64,000 nucleotides of DNA, taken from positions 2,790,001 through 2,854,000 of the forward strand of contig NZ_AP019547.1 in NCBI RefSeq assembly GCF_013168275.1, read 5' to 3'. The stretch comes from Candidatus Nitrotoga sp. AM1P (GTDB taxonomy: Bacteria; Pseudomonadota; Gammaproteobacteria; Burkholderiales; Gallionellaceae). A program made the translations under genes and the position numbers. The notes under the pieces are model-generated. The model did no database searches and had not been told where the DNA came from. It worked only from the letters and a program-made list of their open reading frames with translations. Positions 37,491 through 44,427 of the stretch are shown here, piece after piece (position 1 is the first letter of the stretch; every line of letters starts with the position of its first letter).

Positions 37491-38564
37491 TTAACGGTCA
37501 TTGGCGGATGCTTCGCGCCACTCACCAGCCCAATCTTTTAGGCGAACAAAAACGGCATCAAGTTTATTTGGTGTGATTCCTTTGTCGATAAGAGCGACGG
37601 CGATTAGCACCGGGTTCCATGTTGCGGGTGTTGTATTATCCCCTTTGCGCCCAAGCGTTACGCGGCATGGTTTAATCCATTCTGGCACATCAGATAAGGC
37701 GTTATTCCACCCGCTGCGGCCAAAGTGCAACCCATCGAATGCATTGATAACCTCACCTTTCGATATGCTGCGCTCTACGGTTCCACTCTTCGCGGCGGGT
37801 GCGTCAAGCTCCCTGCCAAACTCTTCCCGCTCGTATACCCTCACCTCGGCCAGCGAAACCAGTCCATCCTCAAGCTGGGCGTAGAAAGGGTCATTAGGGG
37901 CGGTCGCTTGTGTTAATCCCAGTATCGGGTGAAATGGATTCAGGCGGCTTTCCTGGGTTGCAATGCGGATGCGGTCAGTGGGGGGGATTTCAGTTTGGTT
38001 TGCCCATCGGCCTAGCAATGCCCGGCCTGTGATAAATCTTTCGCTCGGTTCAAACTGTGCAACGTCATCAATCTTGAAGTAGAGCTGATAAAGCAATGGC
38101 AGATAGTCATGCTCATCGCCGTGATTGCCGAAGAAGAATTGTGGCGGCGGGTTTAATTCTCTTGCATGTAGGTAGGCATAAAGAGAGCGTCGTCTCACGG
38201 CTTTTATTTCGTCTTTCTGTATGGGTTTGCCACCATGTTCTTTGCACTTATCCCCACGCTGAAGGACTTCGTTACTGCATCGCTCGCGCTTCTCGTTCAG
38301 CTTGGCGCAAACCTGCTTTGGTTCGCTCATCCACATCCATGCGGCCAGCTCTTCCGGCGTTGCGCCCAACCTCTCACGGAGTTGCGCCATAGCCCGTTCG
38401 TAGCTGATGTATTCCGATTCTTTTTTCCCACTTCCAGATGGCCTTCCGCGCCCTCGTTTGAATTGTTTTAACTCGGCATCAGTCAGCGGTAAATTGTCAG
38501 GGTCGGTCAGTGCGGCAGCGGTAATCTGCGCATCTTCTTCCGGTGTGGGCATTATCAGTGCCAT
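37491..38564 (-). CDS. Hypothetical IME protein with AT-hook-like and Cys/HGG motifs
   Basis: 357 residues, no confident family. It has a basic AT-hook-like segment KRGRGRPSGSGKK (about 35-47) and a Cys/His cluster CAKLNEKRERCSNEV...CKEHGGK resembling the HGGxSTG protein of the same element. A C-terminal domain follows (about 215-357). DNA binding is plausible. It occupies the position where many IMEs carry a replication or regulatory protein, but no polymerase, helicase or Rep motif is visible. Confidence 0.65.
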   Translation of the reverse strand: MALIMPTPEEDAQITAAALTDPDNLPLTDAELKQFKRGRGRPSGSGKKESEYISYERAMAQLRERLGATPEELAAWMWMSEPKQVCAKLNEKRERCSNEVLQRGDKCKEHGGKPIQKDEIKAVRRRSLYAYLHARELNPPPQFFFGNHGDEHDYLPLLYQLYFKIDDVAQFEPSERFITGRALLGRWANQTEIPPTDRIRIATQESRLNPFHPILGLTQATAPNDPFYAQLEDGLVSLAEVRVYEREEFGRELDAPAAKSGTVERSISKGEVINAFDGLHFGRSGWNNALSDVPEWIKPCRVTLGRKGDNTTPATWNPVLIAVALIDKGITPNKLDAVFVRLKDWAGEWREASANDR

Positions 38565-38575
38565 GTTTGATTCCT

Positions 38576-38878
38576 CTAGCGGTGTACTGACAATTTCAGG
38601 CCAGCAGCGTCCACCACGGCCAACAGGGTTTTAATGGTCGGGTTACCCTTCGTGGATAATGCCCGGTAAAGGCTTTCTCTTGGGATGCCAGCACGTTCGG
38701 CCACGGCGGTCATGCCTTGCGCTTCAGCGATATGGCGCAGGGCGGCCAGCAGGGCTTCACGGCCTCCGGGCTGGTTGATTTCATCTAGTGCGGCGGAAAG
38801 GTATTCATCGGCAAAGGCCGGGTCTTCGTGCAGTAGTTCCACCACAGCGTCACCATGGGGGCGGGATGATTTGCTCAT
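38576..38878 (-). CDS. HigA-like antitoxin
   Basis: A 100-residue antidote protein of the HTH type (TIGR02684-like). The helix-turn-helix is in GMTAVAERAGIPRESLYRALSTKGNPTIKTL. The ATG at 38878 overlaps the toxin stop (ATGA), so the pair is coupled with the toxin gene first, the HigBA order. It should bind the toxin and repress the operon. Confidence 0.88.
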   Translation of the reverse strand: MSKSSRPHGDAVVELLHEDPAFADEYLSAALDEINQPGGREALLAALRHIAEAQGMTAVAERAGIPRESLYRALSTKGNPTIKTLLAVVDAAGLKLSVHR

Positions 38879-39201
38879 GTCTCGTTTCTCCTCTTCCAGT
38901 TCTTCCAATATTCCAATGCCGTTTCAATCTCGGCCTGTTGTTTTCGCTTGTCACCACCGACCAGAATCAAGAGCAGCTTTTCCCCTGTTCTGGCGTAATA
39001 CACGCGATAGCCCGGCCCGTAGTCGATGCGCAATTCCCAAACGCCCTCGGCAATCGGTTTGCAGTCCCCAAAGTTTCCGGCGGCCATCCGCTGCACTCGC
39101 ACCACGACACGCGCCCGTGCTTGACGGTCTGCTAGATTAGCCAGCCATTCCTTGAAAGGGTCGCGCCCGTCGTCGGTCAGGTAATCGGAAACTTTAAACA
39201 T
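38875..39201 (-). CDS. RelE/ParE-superfamily (HigB-like) toxin
   Basis: A 108-residue addiction-module killer protein (TIGR02683-like). Features are FKEWLANLADRQARARVVVRVQRM, WELRIDYGPGYRVYYAR and the C-terminal LVGGDKRKQQAEIETA typical of this toxin branch. A probable ribosome-dependent mRNA interferase. It lies between integrase and antitoxin, where it would stabilise the element against loss. Confidence 0.88.
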   Translation of the reverse strand: MFKVSDYLTDDGRDPFKEWLANLADRQARARVVVRVQRMAAGNFGDCKPIAEGVWELRIDYGPGYRVYYARTGEKLLLILVGGDKRKQQAEIETALEYWKNWKRRNET

Positions 39202-39232
39202 GGCGTGAATTATACGTTACACTCAAACAAAT

Positions 39233-40600
39233 TCAAGCGGTGTTGCTCTTCACCAGTTGCAAACCCGCTTGCACTGGCACAAATTCGATTCCGGCTTGCT
39301 CCAATATCCACGCTTCTATTTTGACGTGCCACAGGTGCAGTAAATCCAGTTCCCGCTGTATGTAATGCTTTTCAGCTATTGCGCTGGGTTTATGCCCCAT
39401 TATCTGCGCAACAATACCGGCAGGAACTTCCACCCATTCGGACAACGTGCCAAAGGAACGACGTAAACCATGCAGGGACAGCGCGGGAAGTGCGGCGGCA
39501 GCTAGTGCCTTATTGTGGGGATTGCGCGGCTCTTCAAGCCTTCCTGACTGGGCAGTAAGGCTGGAGAAAACAAACCCATTGCGGCGCGGTAAGGCTGCTA
39601 TCAGATGTTCCAGATAAGGGGTTAGTGGTATGGTGCGCACCCCTTCCACCTTGTCACGGATAGTCAAACTCTTCCACTGAAAATCTACGTCTTGCCAGCG
39701 CAGTGCAGCCAGTTCGTTACGCCTTGCGCCAGTCAGTAGCAAACCTTGAAGATAGGTGCTGATTATTGGATTGCTAATTTTTTTCACGGCTTCAAACCAC
39801 GGCTTGATTTGTGCTCGGCGTAGGCTGTCATCCTTTTTTGTTTGAGGCGCAGGAATTCTTTTTTTGACTTCATCTGATTGGCATGCTCCGACTTGTACGG
39901 CGGCAGCGAATGTTTCATGCTTGGCGCACCATGTCAGGAAGGCGCGAAGGGCGCGGAAGGCTTGGGCGGTAGTGGTGGGAGCCTGCTGTGTTTTTGCATG
40001 TAACCATGAAGCCACAGCCTTTGAATCTAAATCGGCAAGGCGCATGGTCATCAATGGAACCAGAATGCCTGGGCTCGTTTTTTCCGGTTCGTTAGGGCGA
40101 CGGCCACGGGTACGAATTTCACCCCCAGCTTGCACAAAATAAGCATGATGGGCTTTGTGTTTATCGCCCCATTCCGGCTGACCATTTTTTATGGATGAGC
40201 TACGGTCAGCTATATAGGCTTGCCATGCCTCGGCCACTGTTACCGATTCGCTTACCTGCTTTTGTGCCAACGCGGTAGCTTTGGCTTCCTTGGCGGCTAC
40301 TTGTTCGACCTTCACTTGGCGCGGGTCATTGCCGGTGTCTATAACGGTTTGAAGGCGACGGGCTTCGGCTTGGGCTTTTGCAATGCTCCACGCCTTCACG
40401 TCACCAATAGTCAGGCGCATGGATTTACCATTAACCTTGGCTTGGAATATGTAGGACCTCGCACCGGCAGCGGTCGCAATAATGCCCAGCCCCTTCACTG
40501 TATCGCACCATAGATAAGTTCGCGTTTTATCCTGGGGGCATTGAAGGTTAGTTATGCGCCTGGCTGTCAGCTTTACTTTTTTCGCTTGGACTATTGCCAT
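39233..40600 (-). CDS. P4-type tyrosine integrase (DUF4102)
   Basis: A 455-residue integrase: N-terminal DUF4102 arm-binding domain (about 5-95, with DTVKGLGIIATAAGARSYIF), core-binding domain (about 120-220) and catalytic domain with Arg in LLTGARRNELAAL, HGLRR, the His in GHKPSAIAEKHY and the nucleophile Tyr. The ATG at 40600 fits family starts; the frame extends to 40621. Located 165 bases from attR, so it drives insertion into the tRNA-Thr gene. Confidence 0.93.
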   Translation of the reverse strand: MAIVQAKKVKLTARRITNLQCPQDKTRTYLWCDTVKGLGIIATAAGARSYIFQAKVNGKSMRLTIGDVKAWSIAKAQAEARRLQTVIDTGNDPRQVKVEQVAAKEAKATALAQKQVSESVTVAEAWQAYIADRSSSIKNGQPEWGDKHKAHHAYFVQAGGEIRTRGRRPNEPEKTSPGILVPLMTMRLADLDSKAVASWLHAKTQQAPTTTAQAFRALRAFLTWCAKHETFAAAVQVGACQSDEVKKRIPAPQTKKDDSLRRAQIKPWFEAVKKISNPIISTYLQGLLLTGARRNELAALRWQDVDFQWKSLTIRDKVEGVRTIPLTPYLEHLIAALPRRNGFVFSSLTAQSGRLEEPRNPHNKALAAAALPALSLHGLRRSFGTLSEWVEVPAGIVAQIMGHKPSAIAEKHYIQRELDLLHLWHVKIEAWILEQAGIEFVPVQAGLQLVKSNTA

Positions 40601-40613
40601 GATTGCCCGTTTC

Positions 40614-40635
40614 CATGTCACCAGTATGTCACCAC
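40614..40635 (+). repeat. Putative integrase arm site, right copy
   Basis: An exact 22-bp copy of 34050-34071, containing two ATGTCACCA motifs, directly upstream of the integrase start. It may also let the integrase repress its own promoter. Confidence 0.55.
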
Positions 40636-40764
40636 GAATGCAGTATATGTCTGAATACTTATCAACACAACAAACAGGGGGTAAATGATTAACTAATTGA
40701 ATTACAACAAAACAGGCTGGTTATGGAATGGCAATCAACACGGCGGAATTGGCTAATCATTGGA

Positions 40765-40842
40765 CTTGTAAGCGGTAGGTCGTCAGTTCGAATCCGACAA
40801 GCGGCACCAGTATCCATGAGGCTTGCAGCGGTGCAGGCCTTT
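40765..40842 (+). repeat. attR, 78-bp direct repeat with tRNA-Thr 3' fragment
   Basis: Exact copy of 33949-34026. It holds the tRNA-Thr 3' half without the 5' half, so it is not a functional tRNA. Confidence 0.95.
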
Positions 40843-41106
40843 CTTACATCAAGCGGTTTTTTTCTCTATGTAGGATTGGTGTAGGATTTTCCTGACTGTG
40901 CAGCATCACTCACCACGCGCTCTCAAATAAATAACCGTCGTGCTATTTCTAGCACCAGCGGTGGGGTTCATCCTCTCGCGCACGTGCACACATTGCGCTG
41001 GTGAGCATAATTCCGTAAGTTTGTTTAAGAAGTTGTAACCAGCGGTTTACAGAATCAAACGGCTAGAGAAAAGCACCCCCTACCCGGGCATGAATTAGCA
41101 TTCCTT
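40843..41106. other. Probable left-end remnant of an older related element
   Basis: Right after attR comes a paired motif GTAGGATT (around 40875-40895) and then ATCACTCACCACG...AGCGGTGG. This parallels the left end of the intact IME, where paired ATGTCACCA is followed by ATCACTTACCACG...AGCGGTGG (34050-34150). No gene. Confidence 0.5.
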
Positions 41107-41640
41107 AGAACGTGTTTACGATCTTCTGAGCAGCAGCCCCAGAAATGCGAGATGGATGAACTGCAGGCTGGTGTTGAGCTTGCGCTCGCAGTTCTTCCAC
41201 AGCCTCCTATTCTTCTCCACCCAGGCAAAGCTGCGCTCCACCACCCAGTGCCTGGGGATCACCGCGAACTTGTGCAGTTCACTGCGCTTGGCAATCTGCA
41301 CCGTGACAGCCTGGCCCAGTATCTCCTGCACGCCTTGCGCGAAGGGCTGGCCCATATAACCGCTGTCGGCCAACACGCTTTGAATCTTGCTCAGATTCGC
41401 CTTGCAATGGCGCATCGCCTGTAGTGCACTTTTGCGATCCGTTACTTCGGCAGTGGTGACGGCAACGGCATGGGGCAACCCCTGCGTGTCCACTGCAATG
41501 TGGCGCTTGATGCCTGAGGCTTTTTTGCCCGCGTCATAGCCCTTGCTCCCGGCTGTGTCCGTGTTCTTCACGCTCTGCGCGTCCACAATCAATAGTGTCG
41601 GCTGTGCGTTGCGCCCCTGTTTCTCGCGGGCCGCGCCAAC
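41107..41640 (-). mobile_element. Truncated IS5-family element
   Basis: One end is kept, near GAACGTGTTTACGATCTT (about 41104-41121). The transposase lacks its N-terminal part, cut at about 41640 by IS630 sequence. Not capable of transposition by itself. Confidence 0.75.
41116..41592 (-). pseudogene. IS5-family transposase, 5'-truncated
   Basis: 158 residues are open and the frame continues a few codons upstream (REKQGRNAQPTLL). The DDE residues appear in VDAQSVKNTD, VLADSGYMG and VVERSFAWVEKNRRLWKNCER. The N-terminal DNA-binding part (about 100 residues) is missing because the reading frame runs into IS630 DNA. Probably inactive. Confidence 0.8.
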
Positions 41641-42707
41641 CTGATTTTTTTAATAAAGCACTAATAATCCATTCCCAAGCCACAATGGACTTGACCATTG
41701 GCGCATTATTCTCGAAGGTATGCAGGGTCACTTCGAGCTGATCCTCCAGTGCATCAAGACTATCGAAGACGCGGTTATGGAAGCGCTTCTCACGCAATTC
41801 ATCCCACACATGTTCGACGGGATTGAGCTCAGGCGCATAAGGTGGCAAAGGTAACAGTTTCATGCTCTGTGGTAGTTTGAGTAACCGACTGGCGTGCCAG
41901 CCGGTGCCATCGAGCACCATTACGATTTTGTCGCTGGGGTGGCGCGCACCCACCTCATCGAGAAACAACTGCATACAGTCGGTATTGACGTATGGCAAGA
42001 TCAAAAAATCAAGCTCTCCACTTTTGGCCTCCACTGCCGCGTACACGTAGGGGTACTCGTGGGTCAGCATCGCTTAGCATAGTGGTCGTACGGGCTTGGG
42101 AGCCCAACACCGACGCACGTCGTTGATGCGCCCAAAACGCGCCTCATCCTGAAACATCAGTCGGATCGGTTCGTTTTTGGCCCAGCCCTGACGGATTTCG
42201 GCGAGTGTTTGGGGGAGTTTTTTTCCAGTCTGCCTGGGCTACTGGATTGCCTTGCGGATGCCTTTTGTCAGGTGCGAGTTTGCGCCAGTTGTGCCGATGC
42301 AGTCATTTGTACACCGATGACAGCGCCATCTTCCGCCCCAGCGCTATTTCGAGTTGGGGCTTGATCTGGCTGACCACCAAAATACCGCCCATACGGGCAG
42401 ACTCCAGGAACGGTTTGAGCAGTTCGGCTTCGCGCTCAGGCAGGGGGGAAGTGTTCTCTGTGTCGCCCTCCGCGCACTGACTTGCCTTTATCGCCTATGG
42501 CTCCACCCGCAATGAACTGATTGCGCAAACGGCACGCCCAACCTTTGGACAATCCGATGGCCTGTGCTGTTTGCTCCAGACTCATGCCGTATTGAAGGGG
42601 CAAGACCACTGCCTGTGCTTGTCGCGTAACTGCTCAATCGTCGTCGCTGAAGCAATGGCTTGGGGTGCGATAGCAAGTACATCCTGGCCTCGCGGTGGTC
42701 GTGACAT
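41640..42707 (-). pseudogene. IS630-family transposase, several frameshifts
   Basis: The gene begins at ATG 42707 with GAGGAGG upstream (MSRPPRGQDVLAIAPQA). It is broken by stops and shifts in the HTH region (visible stops near 42590 and 42530-42550, and again near 42310 and 42150). The C-terminal DDE_3 part (41640-42070) is intact with IVMVLDGTGWHAS and LPPYAPELNPVEHVWDELR. An inverted repeat AATTACCTC/GAGGTAATT (42709-42717, 42732-42740) lies just upstream. Inactive. Confidence 0.8.
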
Positions 42708-42769
42708 GAATTACCTCCTCAGTGTTTCAATGAGGTAATTATTGTACTATTGATGTATAAATTGAATTA

Positions 42770-42875
42770 CTAGGGAGACGCTGATTAATTCAAGATTTTG
42801 CGGAATTTCGCGCGTAACAAATTGATTTTTAATTGTGTGAAATTCTGAAACGCGAGTTAATCAATGCTTCCCTAG
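42770..42875. repeat. MITE-like element with terminal inverted repeats
   Basis: About 106 bp beginning CTAGGGAGACGCTGATTAA and ending with a close reverse complement (TTAATCAATGCTTCCCTAG). It is flanked by TTA on both sides, or alternatively the CTAG at each tip is the target duplication; both fit IS5-family habits. No coding capacity. Confidence 0.6.
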
Positions 42876-42895
42876 TTATTTTCGTTGGCAGAAAA

Positions 42896-43555
42896 TCAGC
42901 GTGCTCCGTTCTTGCGCAGTAGCGTTGCGATTGGTGCATAGCCGCGATGCACGGCGTGCTGGAGAGGGGTGGTGCCTTCTTTGTCCGGCAGATTTACATC
43001 AGCGCCTGCGGCAATCAGCAGACGCACGATTTCCTGATGCGCTGCCCCGCCATCGGATAGTAGGATGGCTTCGAGCAATGCAGTCCAGCCGAGATGGTTG
43101 ATGTGATCTACCTTGACACCGGCGGTAATCAGCGTGCGCACCACTTCCACGTGGCCGCGTTCGGCTGCGGGAATCAATGCCGTGCCACCGTAGCGGTTAG
43201 TACTGGCCAGGTCGGCACCATGGGCCAGACTCATCTTAAGTATTTCAAGCCGGCCCTCGGCGCCGGCGAGCAGATAGGGACTATCCTGCTTGGCATCCGT
43301 GGCGTTCACGTCAGCGCCGGCATCGATCAGCGCTCGGGCGATATTAACTCTGTTCAGTTCCGTAGCTAGCAGTAGTGGGGTACGACCAATTTCATCTCGT
43401 TCCTCACGCAGCGACCGACCGGACGGACTGGTGAGTAAGCGCTGTGCTGCAGGCAGGTCATCTGTGCTAACAGCCATATGGAGAGGAGAGGCTGTGGCAA
43501 GTGAAGCGAACATGATGCAAAACACAAAAATGAAGTTGTAAAGACGTTTCAACAT
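42896..43555 (-). CDS. Secreted ankyrin-repeat protein
   Basis: 219 residues: signal peptide (MLKRLYNFIFVFCIMFASLATA, about 1-22) then about five ankyrin repeats (RTPLLLATELNRVNIARALIDAGADVN; GGTALIPAAERGHVEVVRTLI; GTTPLQHAVHRGYAPIATLL). Probably periplasmic and protein-binding; partner unknown. It lies between the MITE and the second island and has no operon partner. Confidence 0.88.
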   Translation of the reverse strand: MLKRLYNFIFVFCIMFASLATASPLHMAVSTDDLPAAQRLLTSPSGRSLREERDEIGRTPLLLATELNRVNIARALIDAGADVNATDAKQDSPYLLAGAEGRLEILKMSLAHGADLASTNRYGGTALIPAAERGHVEVVRTLITAGVKVDHINHLGWTALLEAILLSDGGAAHQEIVRLLIAAGADVNLPDKEGTTPLQHAVHRGYAPIATLLRKNGAR

Positions 43556-43838
43556 GGCAATTCAGTGGCCGATCTGAATAATTATTATAGGGAAATGCTT
43601 GTCCATCACAAAATTAATGCTTGACCCCTAGTCGGTGGATTTGCTAATACTGGAACCTCATGCCTGAGGCCGTGTATATCCGGTTAATTTAGATGTTCCT
43701 CTAATGGGGCGAATTTAAAGGGTATTTCCCAGTCATGATTATAGTTTCCCTTAAATAAAGACGGCTGACTGGCTGGCTTGCGCACTTGCGCGTTGGACAC
43801 ATATGTGGCTGGTTTGTTCGCCGAATAGTAATAATAAT

Positions 43839-43866
43839 TTTTGTTACTATTTATATAGTAACAAAA
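43839..43866. repeat. Perfect 11-bp inverted repeat
   Basis: TTTTGTTACTA and TAGTAACAAAA separated by TTTATA. A stable AT-rich hairpin or a dimeric protein-binding site about 90 bases left of the island end. Confidence 0.6.
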
Positions 43867-43955
43867 TACTTGTGATTTTTTTGTGAAATTTTTGAACTTT
43901 CAGAGATTTTTTGTGAAGTGTTTTTATTTATTTGATTGTTGGACTCTAATCCTAT

Positions 43956-43972
43956 GACCACTTGGTTCGTAG
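43956..43972 (+). repeat. Left attachment site of the tRNA-Arg island
   Basis: Matches the tRNA-Arg anticodon-loop region (54700-54716) at 16 of 17 bases, including 12 in a row (CTTGGTTCGTAG). Confidence 0.6.
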
Positions 43973-44167
43973 GATCGAAGGCTAACGTGCACACCTTTAT
44001 TTATCAATACCTTACCAGTGTTCGCCACACTCATAAACAGTTTAAAACAGCTACAGAAATATCATCAAAGTGTGAAAGTGGTACGGTTTTGACTACAGCT
44101 CCACAGTCTTGCTTTGCAAGTCTGTGACAACGCATTGCACAAGAGCAGCGCTGTTGTGGTTGTGGCT

Positions 44168-44413
44168 TTATCGCTTTTTGTTTGACTGCGCTAGTATAGA
44201 AGCTGCCAGGGTCTTTGTGTCATCGCTGTATTTAGTGCTAAGTAAAACCTTTGAGGCCACATTTTCCATGGTTGCACCCGTTTGTTTGGGTGTACCTTTC
44301 TGAGCAAGGGCTGAAGCCGCTAATTGTTTTGCAATATGTGATGCGTTCTTGTCCTTCAGAGTTTCAGACGCAAGAGACGCGACACTTTGAGACGTTTGTT
44401 TTGTATTATTCAT
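44168..44413 (-). CDS. Small conserved protein at the end of the restriction operon
   Basis: 81 residues, Ala/Ser/Lys-rich and probably helical, with a two-fold internal pattern (ASETLKDKNASHIAKQLAASAL and ASKVLLSTKYSDDTKTLAASIL). I recall similar small uncharacterised proteins in other bacteria but know no function. AGGAGG is 7 bases before the ATG and it starts 14 bases after the res stop, so it is the last gene of the operon. Confidence 0.75.
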   Translation of the reverse strand: MNNTKQTSQSVASLASETLKDKNASHIAKQLAASALAQKGTPKQTGATMENVASKVLLSTKYSDDTKTLAASILAQSNKKR

Positions 44414-44427
44414 AATAAATCCTCCTT

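Larger units (their letters stand above)
33949..40842. mobile_element. Integrative mobilizable element in tRNA-Thr (6.8 kb)
   Basis: Bounded by identical 78-bp direct repeats (33949-34026 and 40765-40842) that begin in the anticodon loop of tRNA-Thr and run through the tRNA 3' end and its terminator. It carries a P4-type tyrosine integrase beside the right end, a toxin-antitoxin pair, a helix-turn-helix protein, a MobV relaxase and small proteins, all on the minus strand. There are no type IV secretion genes, so transfer would need a helper: an IME. The excised circle would be 6816 bp. Confidence 0.9.
43556..44167. other. Intergenic region and left end of the second island
   Basis: About 610 bases with no supported gene, strongly AT-rich from 43820. 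It contains an 11-bp perfect inverted repeat (43839-43866), a direct repeat of GATTTTTTGTGAA-like sequence (43874 and 43905) and the left attachment site of the second island (43956-43972). Confidence 0.6.

Noticed and set aside
40765..40840. Second tRNA-Thr gene
   Set aside because: Only the 3' half from the anticodon loop is present; the D-arm and 5' acceptor strand are missing, so it is the attR copy.
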